A stretch of DNA of 64,000 nt from Thiomicrorhabdus aquaedulcis (GCF_004001325.1 NZ_AP018722.1:1860001-1924000), one strand, 5' to 3'. Positions 18,321 through 28,315 are shown, numbered from the stretch's first letter. Notes: generated by a model not told the origin, from the letters alone. Numbers and translations are program-made.

Positions 18321-18480
18321 GCTTTATGTCTCATCTGTCTACATTCCTTAAACACCGATTGCACCACAAAATAAAAACCCTGCACCAAAAAAACAAATCC
18401 ACCTTAAATAAACCCCTAAAAAAGCAAAAAACCACATAAATAAAACACTATCTTGTTGTTTTAAAAGTTATTTTAATTTT

Positions 18481-18498
18481 TTGGCACATTCCAGGCTT
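18481..18498 (+). promoter_or_regulatory. Sigma-54 type promoter for glnK-amtB
   Basis: TTGGCACATTCCAGGCTT has GG (18483-18484) and GC (18495-18496) exactly 10 bases apart and a perfect TTGGCAC -24 element. It is about 50 bp before glnK. Two GCACCA half sites at 18361 and 18382 may be remnants of NtrC sites. It resembles the glnA promoter, so both are expected to be NtrC-dependent. Confidence 0.78.
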
Positions 18499-18535
18499 AA
18501 CAATCATCGAAAACGTATTATTAATAACATTTTGA

Positions 18536-18883
<348 letters not shown>

Positions 18884-18897
18884 AAAAGGAATTAATT

Positions 18898-20145
18898 ATG
18901 GAACAAGTACTTCAATTAAGCTATGCGCTTGATACCTTTTATTTCTTAATGTCCGGCGCGTTAGTCATGTGGATGGCCGCCGGATTTGCCATGCTCGAAG
19001 CCGGTTTGGTGCGCTCTAAGAACACCACCGAAATTTTAGCTAAAAACATCGGTTTGTTTGCCATTGCCTGTGTTATGTACATGTTGGTCGGTTACAACAT
19101 TATGTATCCAGCCGAAGCGATTAACAGCTTTATCCCAGGGTTAAGCTTTTTAATTGGTGGTGATAACGAAGTGGCCGCTGTAATTGCAGGTGGTGACGAT
19201 GCGCCTTATTACTCAGGCATGTCTGACTTCTTCTTTCAAGTTGTGTTTGTGGCAACCGCCATGTCCGTGGTGTCAGGTGCAGTGGCTGAACGTATGAAGT
19301 TGATGTCGTTTTTTGCCTTTGCTATCGTATTTACAGCGGTAATCTACCCGATGGCTGGTTTCTGGAAATGGGGCGGCGGGTTCTTAGACGAATTGGGCTT
19401 CCTTGACTTTGCAGGTTCTGGTCTAGTTCACATGGCGGGTGCTGCAGCGGCGTTAGCAGGTGTGTTATTGCTAGGAGCGCGTAAAGGTAAATACGGTCCA
19501 AACGGTGAGTCACGTGCAATTCCCGGTGCTAACCTACCGATGGCGACACTAGGAACGTTTATTTTATGGCTAGGTTGGTTTGGTTTTAACGGCGGCTCTG
19601 AGCTTAAGATTTCTAACGTTGAAGAAGCCAATGCAGTTGCTATGATTTTTGTAAACACCTTAATGGCCGCTGCAGCCGGTGTGATTGGTGCGCTGTTAGC
19701 CTCTAAATTAAAATTTGGTAAAGCCGACTTAACCATGATGCTAAACGGCGCATTAGCAGGCCTGGTAGCTATTACCGCAGAACCGCTAACCCCTACTGCA
19801 TTAGAAGCAACATTGATTGGTCTAGTTGCTGGTATCTTAGTGGTGTTTGTAATTTTAATCATGGATCGTAAGTTTAAAATTGATGATCCAGTGGGTGCGA
19901 TTTCAGTTCACGGTGTTATTGGTATCTTTGGTTTGATTGCGGTCACGTTCACAAATCCAGATTCAAGCTTAGTAGCGCAGTTAACCGGGATTGTCGTAAT
20001 CTTTACTTGGGTGTTCTTAACCAGCTTAATTTTGTGGTCAATCATCAAAGCAGTCATGGGAATTCGTGTTAGCGAAGAAGATGAATACACCGGTGTTGAT
20101 CAGTCAGAATGTGGTATGGAAGCGTACCCTGAGTTTAAAAAGTAA
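18898..20145 (+). CDS. amtB: Ammonium transporter AmtB
   Basis: Membrane ammonium channel of 415 residues with eleven hydrophobic helices. Family landmarks seen: FAMLEAGLVRSKN, the twin-His pore residues in GLVHMAGAAAAL and VHGVIGIFG, and the Phe-rich gate region. There is no separate signal peptide: the first residues run directly into helix 1. Cotranscribed with glnK. The C-terminal tail with SEEDEYTGVDQSECGMEAYP is the usual PII-responsive tail. A partial palindrome (AGGCCTGGT at 19758) is inside the gene. Confidence 0.96.
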   Translation: MEQVLQLSYALDTFYFLMSGALVMWMAAGFAMLEAGLVRSKNTTEILAKNIGLFAIACVMYMLVGYNIMYPAEAINSFIPGLSFLIGGDNEVAAVIAGGDDAPYYSGMSDFFFQVVFVATAMSVVSGAVAERMKLMSFFAFAIVFTAVIYPMAGFWKWGGGFLDELGFLDFAGSGLVHMAGAAAALAGVLLLGARKGKYGPNGESRAIPGANLPMATLGTFILWLGWFGFNGGSELKISNVEEANAVAMIFVNTLMAAAAGVIGALLASKLKFGKADLTMMLNGALAGLVAITAEPLTPTALEATLIGLVAGILVVFVILIMDRKFKIDDPVGAISVHGVIGIFGLIAVTFTNPDSSLVAQLTGIVVIFTWVFLTSLILWSIIKAVMGIRVSEEDEYTGVDQSECGMEAYPEFKK

Positions 20146-20216
20146 GTTTTAAGTTAGAGAACGTAACTTAGTTGTAAATGTTAAATCCTTCATGTTGTAA
20201 ATGCTCCTCGTTTTTT

Positions 20217-20242
20217 GCCCCGCTTAGTCGGGGCTTTTTTTT
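20217..20242 (+). terminator. glnK-amtB terminator
   Basis: GC-rich stem GCCCCG/CGGGGC with a six-base loop followed by eight T. Confidence 0.9.
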
Positions 20243-20343
20243 GCGTAAAATACGCCTCATCCCCCCGTGTTTTCGCTACAATAACACTCATTGCATTCAT
20301 CCTATTACTATTACTCAAAACATCCTAACCCAGAGAATTATAT

Positions 20344-20805
20344 ATGTCCTTACACCGTTTACTGTCTTCTTTGCTGCTGAGCAGTATTTTTATGTTAAAC
20401 CCGGTCTTGTCCTTCGCCGAAGAAGCCGCCACCGGCAAAACCTACTCACCCAAATACAAGCAATTTGAAGCCCCCAAAGAGAACATTCCAAAATACTTTG
20501 CCATGGAAAAAAACGTGGTGAATTTTAAGGGTGAAGGTCAAGCGAAGTTTTTAGCCATTGATTTAAAATTTATGTCGTACTACCCACAAATTGTTGAAAT
20601 AGAAATGGAGCATTTACGCCCTATTTTAAAAAATGACATTGATCGCTTATTACGCAATAAAACTTACACTCAACTAAAGTCACCCACCGGACCCGATGAG
20701 CTAAGAGCCGAAATACTAAAAGTAGCGCGCGATATTTTAGAAAAACACAATCTGTTTCCAGACTTGTTAGAAGACGTGTATCTTGAACGCTTTGTAATGC
20801 AATAA
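20344..20805 (+). CDS. FliL-like protein with signal peptide
   Basis: Protein of 153 residues whose last ~100 residues look like the FliL domain: FLAIDLKFMSYYP, a central helix with IDRLLRNKTYTQLKSPTG, then LREEIL-like RAEILKVARDILEK and the C-terminal strand VYLERFVMQ. In place of the usual inner-membrane anchor it has a cleavable-looking signal peptide ending near SFA at about residue 25, so it may be periplasmic. FliL normally assists the flagellar stator; no other basal-body genes are near, only a short flagellin downstream. A stand-alone FliL-like helper is the best description. Confidence 0.75.
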   Translation: MSLHRLLSSLLLSSIFMLNPVLSFAEEAATGKTYSPKYKQFEAPKENIPKYFAMEKNVVNFKGEGQAKFLAIDLKFMSYYPQIVEIEMEHLRPILKNDIDRLLRNKTYTQLKSPTGPDELRAEILKVARDILEKHNLFPDLLEDVYLERFVMQ

Positions 20806-20842
20806 TTAGCACACAAACGCAATACATAACCCAGAAATACAT

Positions 20843-20864
20843 AATCCCGAGTTAACTCGGGATT
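20843..20864. terminator. Hairpin after the FliL-like gene
   Basis: Perfect 22-bp palindrome, AATCCCGAGTT and its complement, between convergent genes. Poly-A or poly-T runs nearby are short, so strength is uncertain. Confidence 0.65.
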
Positions 20865-20877
20865 AATAAAAAGTACC

Positions 20878-21306
20878 CTAAAACGTTCTTAACTTATAAA
20901 GCCACTTATAGAGCACCATTTTTAAACTTGGTTTTACCTCAATAGGATGCTTAAACACCAAAACAACCGCTTGTTCATTGGGGTTGCGTAACGGGTGGTT
21001 ATACCAATCCAACAAGCTTTCGTATTCATAACCGCTGTCTAACGCAATAAGTTGCCAAGGCAAAGGGCGTACCGCAGAATCAACTTTTATGCCTTGTGGT
21101 GTAAATTCAAGCGCAATTTTTTCGTCAATAAAGACTGGTTTAGCTTTACCAGACTCCATCCAAATACGCACCACCTCTCCTGCTTGCAACAACGTACCAT
21201 AAGGTAAAAATAAATACTGTGCGTTTAGACTGTTCACAGGGTTGTCCAATAACGGTGGCCCATCAGGAAACGTAAACTTGCAATAACCTCCAGAACAACA
21301 TGACAT
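20878..21306 (-). CDS. Uncharacterised protein with N-terminal Cys cluster
   Basis: 142 residues, not recognised. The start MSCCSGGYCKF carries three Cys in the first nine residues, which might bind a metal. The rest is beta-rich with several Trp and Tyr (GEVVRIWMES, RPLPWQLIALDSGYEYESLLDWYNHP) and a basic C-terminus. No signal peptide or membrane helix is seen. It is divergent from the flagellin gene with about 68 bp between the starts. The good codon usage and the hairpin at its 3' end support a real gene. Confidence 0.6.
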   Translation of the reverse strand: MSCCSGGYCKFTFPDGPPLLDNPVNSLNAQYLFLPYGTLLQAGEVVRIWMESGKAKPVFIDEKIALEFTPQGIKVDSAVRPLPWQLIALDSGYEYESLLDWYNHPLRNPNEQAVVLVFKHPIEVKPSLKMVLYKWLYKLRTF

Positions 21307-21374
21307 TTTATTTTCCTTACGTGCAAAAAGAGTTTATTATTATAACCATAGCCTTTAGCCTTGGAGCGATTCAA

Positions 21375-22163
21375 ATGGTCATTAACTCTAACCCCATCTC
21401 ACCCAGCTACTTTAATCAGATAAACCAGGTTAATCAGACACTTAGTTCTGGAAGCCAAATCAACAGTGCAGCCGACAATCCTGCAGGTAGCGCCATTGTT
21501 AGTGCTTTAACCGCGCAAGTCAATAGCCGCGATATGGCTACCCAAAATGCCAACCAAGGCATAGGATTATTGCAAACCGCCGACGGTGCGAGCAACACCA
21601 TTGGTCAAGCGTTGTTGCGCATGAACGAACTGGCTCTGCAAGCCCAAAATGGCACACTTAACGATGGCCAACGTGGTGCGTTAAACGCAGAGTTTCAGCA
21701 AAACCTGCAAAGCATTAATCAAACGGCACAAAACACCGCGTTTAATGGGCAACCGCTCTTAAACGGTCAAAGCCCTAGCGTTAACATTAACCTGGGCGAC
21801 AGCAGTAACAGCACCTTAACCCTGCCCAACCAGAGCAGTGACGGCTTGGCCATTAGTGGTTTAAACATCGGCAACGCCGCCGACGCTTCTTTGGCCTTTG
21901 CCGGTGTCACCACCGCGCTTGAGCAACTCACCACTCAGCGCAGTGAATTTGGTGCACAACAAAATGGTTTAGTCCGCGCGATTGATAATTTAGCCACTCA
22001 AAACATCAATAGCCAAGCCAGTCGCAGTCAAATCAGCGACACCGACTTTGCCCGCGCCATGACCGAAAAAATTAGACAACAAACCCTAAACGAAAGCTCA
22101 ATTGCCATGCAAGCACAAAGCAATCAAACCCGAGGCAACGTGTTGCAACTGCTGAGTTTTTAA
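21375..22163 (+). CDS. Short flagellin
   Basis: Flagellin-type protein of 262 residues. The N-terminal D0/D1 helices are seen in INQVNQTLSSGSQINSAADNPAGSAI and LLQTADGASNTIGQALLRMNELALQAQNGT; the C-terminal D1/D0 part is ISDTDFARAMTEKIRQQTLNESSIAMQAQ and ends in VLQLLSF. The central variable domain is almost missing. The start at 21375 is chosen because GGAG lies upstream; a longer frame from 21300 would add a hydrophobic leader that flagellins do not have. It may be a minor filament protein; there are no other flagellar genes apart from the FliL-like one. Confidence 0.85.
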   Translation: MVINSNPISPSYFNQINQVNQTLSSGSQINSAADNPAGSAIVSALTAQVNSRDMATQNANQGIGLLQTADGASNTIGQALLRMNELALQAQNGTLNDGQRGALNAEFQQNLQSINQTAQNTAFNGQPLLNGQSPSVNINLGDSSNSTLTLPNQSSDGLAISGLNIGNAADASLAFAGVTTALEQLTTQRSEFGAQQNGLVRAIDNLATQNINSQASRSQISDTDFARAMTEKIRQQTLNESSIAMQAQSNQTRGNVLQLLSF

Positions 22164-22186
22164 CCACATTAAAACCCCCACTCTCC

Positions 22187-22217
22187 TTAAAACGGCCGAA
22201 CTTTTCGGCCGTTTTAA
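22187..22217 (+). terminator. Flagellin gene terminator
   Basis: Perfect arms TTAAAACGGCCGAA and complement around a 3-base loop, with T run in the right arm. Confidence 0.88.
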
Positions 22218-22301
22218 TTTGTAGCACGTTTAAATTTCAATGACTGTCTTGTTGTAGCCCACTTTTTTAACCGCCCACTTACAGACAACCGCCCAAGCGA
22301 T

Positions 22302-22310
22302 TGTTATAAT
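22302..22310 (+). promoter_or_regulatory. Extended -10 promoter for valS
   Basis: TGTTATAAT combines a perfect -10 (22305-22310) with an upstream TG, 43 bp before the valS start. The matching -35 region is weak, as is usual for extended -10 promoters. Confidence 0.5.
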
Positions 22311-22352
22311 CGCGTCAATATTTTTTATTAAAAAGAGTTTAATAAACGTCCT

Positions 22353-25120
22353 ATGGAAAAGCATTTCGACCCCAATATTATTGAAACTAAGTGGTACCAA
22401 ATCTGGGAAAAAAAGGGCTACTTTAAGCCGCAAAACAACCAGGCCAGCCCTTACAGCATTATGATTCCGCCGCCTAACGTGACCGGCAGTTTGCACATGG
22501 GACACGCGTTTCAAGACACCATTATGGACACCTTGATTCGCTACCACCGCATGAAAGGCGAAGACACTCTTTGGCAACCCGGTACCGACCACGCGGGCAT
22601 TGCCACGCAAATGGTGGTTGAACGTCAACTGGCCGCCAAAGACTTAAGCCGTCACGATGTAGGGCGCGAAAAGTTCATTGAAAAAGTCTGGGAATGGAAA
22701 GAAGAATCCGGTGGCACCATTACCAAACAATTGCGTCGCATGGGTGCGTCGGCCGATTGGAGTCGCGAACGTTTTACCATGGACGACGGTTTATCCAACG
22801 CGGTAAAAGAAGTCTTTGTACAGCTTTACAATGAAAACCTCATTTACCGTGGCAAGCGCCTTGTCAACTGGGACCCGGTACTGCACACCGCCGTGTCGGA
22901 CTTAGAAGTTATTTCAGAAGAAGAACAAGGCAATTTGTGGCACATGCGCTACCCACTGAGCGACGGCTCAGGGTTTTTGGTGGTGGCCACCACACGCCCC
23001 GAAACCATGTTGGGCGACCAAGCGGTTGCCGTGCATCCCGAAGACGAACGCTATGTGCATTTAATTGGTAAAACCATTACCTTGCCCTTAGTAGGTCGAG
23101 AAATCCCCATTATTGGCGACGATTATGTGGATAAAGACTTTGGTACCGGTTGCGTCAAAATCACCCCCGCTCACGATTTTAACGACTACGAAATGGGCAA
23201 ACGTCATAACCTACCCATGCTGAACATCTTAACGGTGGATGCGGCGATCAACGACCAAGCGCCTGAAAAATATCAAGGGCTTGATCGTTACGAAGCGCGC
23301 AAACAAATCGTAGCCGACTTAGACGCATTAGGCTTAATGGACGCCATTAAACCGCATACCTTAATGGTGCCACGCGGTGACCGTTCGCATGCAGTAATCG
23401 AACCCTTATTAACCGACCAATGGTACGTTGCGGTGCAAGAGTTGGCCAAACCCGCGATTGACGCGGTTAAAAATGGCGACATTGAGTTTGTGCCCAAAAA
23501 CTGGGAAAACACCTATTTTGAGTGGATGAACAACATTCAAGACTGGTGCATTTCACGCCAAATTTGGTGGGGACACCGAATTCCCGCTTGGTACGATAAC
23601 GACGGTAAAATTTACGTTGGTCGCAGCGAAGCGGAAGTACGTGCCCAGCATCAATTAAGCCCAGACCATATTCTTAAACAAGACGAAGACGTGTTAGACA
23701 CTTGGTTTAGCTCGGCGTTATGGACGTTTTCGACCCTAGGCTGGCCCGAAAAAACGCCTGAACTTGCCAAGTTTCACCCCACATCTGTCTTAGTGACTGG
23801 CTTTGACATCATCTTTTTCTGGGTTGCCAGAATGATTATGATGGGACTAAAATTTACCGGCGAAGTGCCGTTTAAACAAGTTTACGTACACGGCTTAGTG
23901 CGCGATGGCGAAGGCCAAAAAATGTCAAAATCCAAGGGCAACGTGCTTGACCCACTGGATTTAATTGACGGCATTGAGCTGGAAGAACTGGTTAAAAAGC
24001 GCACCTACGGCATGATGCAACCCGAAAAAGCCGCGCAAATTGAAAAAGCCACCCGCAAACAATTTGCCGATGGTATCCCTGCATTTGGTACCGACGCGTT
24101 GCGCTTTACCTTTGCCTCATTGGCCTCAACCGGTCGCGACATTCGGTTTGATTTAAACCGCGCCGAAGGTTATCGCAACTTTTGCAACAAGCTGTGGAAC
24201 GCCACGCGCTATGTGCTAATGAACACCGAGGGCTTTGACACCGGCGTAGACGATAAACAACCCATAGAACTCTCTTTAGCCGACCGCTGGATTAACGCAC
24301 GCTTGCAAGACGTTATGAGTGAAGTCAATCGTCACTTTGACGGCTATCGTTTTGATTTAGCCGCCACGGTGTTGTATGAATTTACCTGGAACGAATATTG
24401 CGACTGGTACTTAGAACTGGCCAAACCGGTATTGAACAAAGACGCCAGCGACGCCGCCAAACGAGGCACTCGTAAAACTTTGGTGGGTGTACTAGAACAA
24501 CTGTTACGTTTACTGCACCCTATTATTCCGTTTATTACCGAAGAAGCGTGGCAAGCGGTTGCTCCTTTAGCGGGCAAACACAATGCCACCATCATGCTTG
24601 AACCTTACCCACAAGCCAATTCAGTGCTTATGGACGCGCCGGCGGTATTGGAGCTGGAATGGGTTAAACAATTTATTGTCAGTGTGCGTAAAATTCGCTC
24701 AGAAATGGACATTGCTCCCAGCAAAGCCCTGCCTGTTTTACTCAGCTGTTTAAACGACAATGACCAGGCCTGGTTAAACAACAATCACGTTTCACTGACC
24801 ACTTTAGCCAAACTGGCCAGCATTGATGTGGTTGAAGATGAAAGCAGTGTTCCCGAATCGGCTGTGGCGCTGGTGGGTGAAATGAAAATTTACATTCCAA
24901 TGGCCGGCTTAATCGACAAAGAAGCTGAACTTGGGCGTTTAACCAAAGAAATTGGCAAGCTCGTAGGCGAAATTCAACGCCTAAGCGGCAAGCTTAACAA
25001 CGATGGTTTTATTGCCAAAGCGCCCGAAGCGGTCGTGGCGGTAGAGCGCAAAAAACTCAACGATTATGAAATCGCCCTTAACAACCTAGAGGCACAGTAT
25101 GAAAAATGCTTCAACTTTAA
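22353..25120 (+). CDS. valS: Valyl-tRNA synthetase (stop lost by an apparent one-base deletion)
   Basis: Charges tRNA-Val with valine and edits mischarged Thr. Class I landmarks: the HIGH motif as HMGH in [14 protein letters not shown] near residue 50, the editing domain around 200-340, KMSKSKGN near 530, the anticodon domain, and a C-terminal coiled coil from about 850. As written, the frame runs on into the next gene to give 1155 residues. Alignment by eye to Escherichia coli ValRS puts the natural end at YEKCFNF. One extra T in the TTT run at 25116-25118 gives TTT-TAA exactly there. A true fusion is therefore unlikely. Gives about 922 residues. Confidence 0.93.
24763..24774. repeat. ACCAGGCCTGGT palindrome, copy 8, inside valS
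   Basis: Exact copy in the coding sequence near the start of the C-terminal region, read as D-Q-A-W-L. It falls in a hydrophilic, poorly conserved stretch. Confidence 0.9.
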
Positions 25121-25820
25121 GCGTTCACAACGCGCACTGTCGGTAACGGCATTGCTTATGTCTATGAGCCTAAGTGCCCTACCAGGCCTGGCGAGTGCCG
25201 CAGAAGGCAGTTATAAAAACTACGTTACCGATGCTGTGGATGTGCCAGTGCGTAAAGGCGCTGATTATAAGTTTAAAATTTCGCACATGCTAAAATCGGG
25301 CACGCCCGTGACCATTCTAACCGTGGACAGCGCTGGCTGGGCAAATGTGGAATTTATGAGAAGTGGTAAAACAGTCACCGGCTGGATGCCCACCAGTGTA
25401 TTGCAAAATGAGCCCGTGGCCAAAGAACGCCTGAGTGCACAAATGGCAAAAACAACGGCCGTTGAACAAAAACACAACGCACTATTACAAGAACTAGACA
25501 CGCTTAAAGCGCGTTTTGACAGCACTGAGCTAGAACTGACCGCCATTAAACAAGAAAACTTTGAACTCACTCAAGAGTTAACTCGTTTAAAATCCATTTC
25601 GAGCAACGCACTCGAACTGGATGAAGAAAATCAAACCATGAAAAAACGGTTGTCGGCATTTGAAACTGACAACGCTATTATGAAAGAACAAATTGACGCG
25701 TCAAACGACGCTATTCAACGCCAATGGTTTTTAACCGGTGGCGGCGTGTTGTTGCTAGGTTTACTGTTAGGACGTTTCTTCCGCCTGCCTAATAAGCGTA
25801 AAAAATGGGACAGCTTTTAG
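25099..25820 (+). CDS. SH3-domain membrane protein, TIGR04211/YgiM-like (frameshifted start)
   Basis: With one extra T in the run at 25116-25118 an ATG at 25099, preceded by AGAGG, opens a normal signal peptide ([15 protein letters not shown], then a hydrophobic core and ALPGLASA) joined to the rest of the frame. The mature part has a bacterial SH3 domain (about 40-105, with [20 protein letters not shown] and GWANVEF), a long coiled coil (about 110-200) and a C-terminal helix [15 protein letters not shown] with a basic tail. That layout is that of YgiM-type proteins. It would overlap the valS end by about 20 bp. Function unknown. Partial palindrome copy at 25181-25192. Confidence 0.8.
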
Positions 25821-25860
25821 CAGACCGCTTAAATTTAGTACTGGGGTAGGCTTAAACTTT

Positions 25861-25899
25861 ACCCATAAAAAACCCTTTTAAAAGGGTTTTTTTACGGGT
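25861..25899. terminator. Terminator after the SH3 protein gene
   Basis: Arms ACCCATAAAAAACCCTTTT and the near-complement, with long A and T tracts, between convergent genes. Confidence 0.85.
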
Positions 25900-25921
25900 A
25901 ACACTCTAGGCTATTTAAGTC

Positions 25922-25936
25922 GAGACTTTTGCACGA
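25922..25936 (+). repeat. Solo decayed MITE end
   Basis: GAGACTTTTGCACGA matches the left end of the MITE family with one change and has no partner nearby. It is directly next to the dsbC stop. Confidence 0.55.
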
Positions 25937-25941
25937 CTAAA

Positions 25942-26667
25942 TTACTTTGCCAAAAGTTTAATCAACTCTTTGGCCGGAACATAACCTGGCAATAACTCGC
26001 CGCTGTCTAATACAATGTTGGGCGTACCATTTACTCCAAATAATTCGGCTTGCATCATATGATTTTCCACTGGATTTTTGCAAGTTTTAGGCTCTACCAC
26101 CCCACCTTTCATAGCCTCGTCCATGGTTTTTCCCTTATCAGCAGAACACCATACCGACACCGCTTTTAGATACGATGGCGTTGCTAAACCCGAGCGTGGA
26201 TGCGCCATGTAACGCACAGCAATGCCTGCTTTATTCAGTTCAGGAATCTCTTTGTGCAACTTAGCGCAATAAGGGCAGTCAATGTCGGTAAATACAGTAA
26301 CACGATGCTTTTGCTCGCCTTGTGCTGGGTACACAATCAGAGTGCTTTCTTCTATTTTATCCAACTCAGATTTACGCGCACTGGCCTTAGCCAATTCGGT
26401 TAGGTTTTCACGCGTGTCTAAACGAATCAAATCGCCGTTAAGTAAGTATTGACCGTCCTTTGACATGTAAATCACCATAGGTCCCACACTCACCTGATAC
26501 ACTCCCGGAAACGGACTGGGAGTAATTTGAGCGGCCGGCGCATCTGGTATCACCTTTTTAAGCTGTGCTTGTATGGCCGAATACTCTTCGGCCGAAAACG
26601 CCTGCGATACCAAGCTGGCCGATAACGCCAACACCCATACACTTTTTTTAATAATCGACCCTTTCAT
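25942..26667 (-). CDS. dsbC: Periplasmic disulfide isomerase, DsbC/DsbG family
   Basis: Protein of 241 residues with a signal peptide (MKGSIIKKSVWVLALS, cleavage near FSA about residue 25), an N-terminal dimerisation domain (about 30-90) and a C-terminal thioredoxin fold. The active site is CPYC in FTDIDCPYCAKLH near residue 138; DsbC of Escherichia coli has CGYC and DsbG has CPYC. The cis-Pro loop is visible as NGTPNIVL. A second Cys pair (WCSADKGK and PKTCKN) fits the structural disulfide of DsbC. It shuffles disulfides in exported proteins. Whether it acts as DsbC or DsbG cannot be told from this. Confidence 0.85.
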   Translation of the reverse strand: MKGSIIKKSVWVLALSASLVSQAFSAEEYSAIQAQLKKVIPDAPAAQITPSPFPGVYQVSVGPMVIYMSKDGQYLLNGDLIRLDTRENLTELAKASARKSELDKIEESTLIVYPAQGEQKHRVTVFTDIDCPYCAKLHKEIPELNKAGIAVRYMAHPRSGLATPSYLKAVSVWCSADKGKTMDEAMKGGVVEPKTCKNPVENHMMQAELFGVNGTPNIVLDSGELLPGYVPAKELIKLLAK

Positions 26668-26808
26668 AACAAAATAACATCCTACTTAGTACTGTTAATA
26701 AACACTGCTCATAAAAACCGCTCATAAATACTGCTCATATTGCTAAATTTAATCTCTAACAATCGCTACCATTAATGTTGGTTAATATAACACAAATTAT
26801 GTTCCATT

Positions 26809-27737
26809 TTAGCCACGCGGATGATGCTGCTGGTGCAAGCTAGCTAAGCGGTCTTTGGCCACATGGGTATAAATTTGAGTCGAAGACAAATCACTGTGAC
26901 CCAACAACAGTTGCACTGTGCGTAAATCAGCGCCGTGGTTAATTAAATGGGTGGCAAAGCATGTCGCAGAGTGTGCGGCGACAAATTTGCATCAATACCG
27001 GCTTTTATCGCTAATTGACGAATACGGTGCCACAGCGTTTGCCGCGTCATCGTCCGTCCAATCCGGGAAATAAACACACTGTTTACCCATGCACCTTTTA
27101 ACAAAACTGGCCGAGCATCTCTCATATAACGCTCTAACCATTCAATGGCAAACTCACCCAGTGGCACAATACGCTCTTTATTGCCCTTGCCGGTAACGCG
27201 AACCAAACCGGCCGATAAATTAACCTGTTCAAACGGCAACGTGACTGTTTCAGATACCCGAAGTCCGGTGGCGTACATGAGTTCTAAAATAGCGCGGTCA
27301 CGCAATCCTAACGCTGTGGTCACGTCCGGTGCTGCCAACAACATCACAACCTGCTGCTCACTTAAAGTACTGGGCAAAGTTTGCGCACGTTTGGGTGATT
27401 TAATCAGCGCGGTTGGATCAATAATAAACTGTTGATGAACACAACCCCATTGATAAAATCGTTTTAAAGTCGACAATAAGCGAGCGTTGCTTTTAGCATC
27501 GCGGCCAACGGTGTGTAAATGATGCATAAACGCTTCAAGAGTAGATGCGCTAGGCGCTTGTAAATCAGGTACGTCAACGCTTATCAACCAGGCCTGGTAG
27601 AGTTCTAAATCGCGGCGGTAGGCCATAAGTGTATTGTGACTTAAGCCTTCTGAAAGCTGTAAAAATTCAATAAATTGATGTACTAAGGTGGGCGAATTAG
27701 ACAAGGGGAGTGACTCAGGCGAATTTGTATTTTGCAT
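26809..27737 (-). CDS. xerD: Tyrosine recombinase XerD (one-base frameshift near the 3' end)
   Basis: Site-specific recombinase that resolves chromosome dimers at dif with XerC. The N-terminal SAM-like domain is at about 15-105 ([20 protein letters not shown]), the catalytic domain follows with Arg in ATGLRVSE. As written the frame stops after [13 protein letters not shown]. Adding one A to the AAA run at 26956-26958 (a T on the coding strand) gives [34 protein letters not shown] and an end at 26809, with the His-Arg-His-Tyr catalytic set complete. A sequence error is more likely than a pseudogene. A -10-like TATAAT lies 13 bases before the ATG. Confidence 0.9.
27587..27598. repeat. ACCAGGCCTGGT palindrome, copy 9, inside xerD
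   Basis: Exact copy near the 5' end of the gene, read on the coding strand as Y-Q-A-W-L. Falls in the variable surface of the N-terminal domain. Confidence 0.9.
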
Positions 27738-27765
27738 GGCAAAATTATAGCAAACTCAACCCAAA

Positions 27766-27789
27766 AAAACGCCCAATAAAGGGCGTTTT
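27766..27789. terminator. Terminator downstream of rplS
   Basis: Arms AAAACGCCC and GGGCGTTTT around AATAAA. On the minus strand it is followed by a T run, so it ends the rpsP-rimM-trmD-rplS transcript just before xerD. Confidence 0.85.
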
Positions 27790-27829
27790 AAACAAAGAAA
27801 ACCAAAGTAATCGTGTTAGTAATAAACGA

Positions 27830-28174
27830 TTATACTTTTTCTCTGATACGAGCGGCTTTACCAGAAAGCTCACGCAAGTAGTACAATTTAGCACGACGAA
27901 CCGCACCACGGCGTTTTAGCGTAATGCTATCAACCATTGGGCTGTAGGTTTGGAAAGTACGCTCAACACCAACACCGTGTGAAATTTTACGCACGATGAA
28001 GTTTGAGTTAATTCCACGATTTTTGATGGCAATAACTACGCCTTCAAATGCCTGCAAACGCTCACTTGCGCCGTCTTTTACTTTTACTTGTACAACAATA
28101 GTATCACCAGGAGCAAATGCCGGAATTTCTTTGGTCATTTGTTCTGCTTCAATACGCTTAATGATATTGCTCAT
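27830..28174 (-). CDS. rplS: 50S ribosomal protein L19
   Basis: Ribosomal protein of 114 residues, standard length, with [28 protein letters not shown] and the C-terminal [25 protein letters not shown]. The start at 28174 is preferred to the ATG at 28189 because GGAGAAG, a ribosome binding site, lies between them. Last gene of the rpsP-rimM-trmD-rplS set, after a gap of about 140 bp from trmD. Confidence 0.96.
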   Translation of the reverse strand: MSNIIKRIEAEQMTKEIPAFAPGDTIVVQVKVKDGASERLQAFEGVVIAIKNRGINSNFIVRKISHGVGVERTFQTYSPMVDSITLKRRGAVRRAKLYYLRELSGKAARIREKV

Positions 28175-28315
28175 TTTAAGCTTCTCCACTTAGGACGGTC
28201 GGGACTTTTGCCACCGAACCATAAGGTCATTACAACCTTATATTTAATTTATTCAACATACGCTAACCCATGTTAACCAGAGGTTGAATCCGAATTTTAA
28301 AACTGTATAGGTTAT

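Noticed and set aside
19758-19766. Palindrome copy in amtB
   Set aside because: Only nine of twelve bases match (AGGCCTGGT), so it was not counted with the exact copies.
22353-25820. A single 1155-residue ValRS-SH3 fusion gene
   Set aside because: One missing T at 25116-25118 explains it; the two products are normal when the base is restored.
26943-27737. XerD as a truncated pseudogene
   Set aside because: The missing C-terminus is fully encoded downstream after adding one base to a homopolymer run, with all catalytic residues intact.
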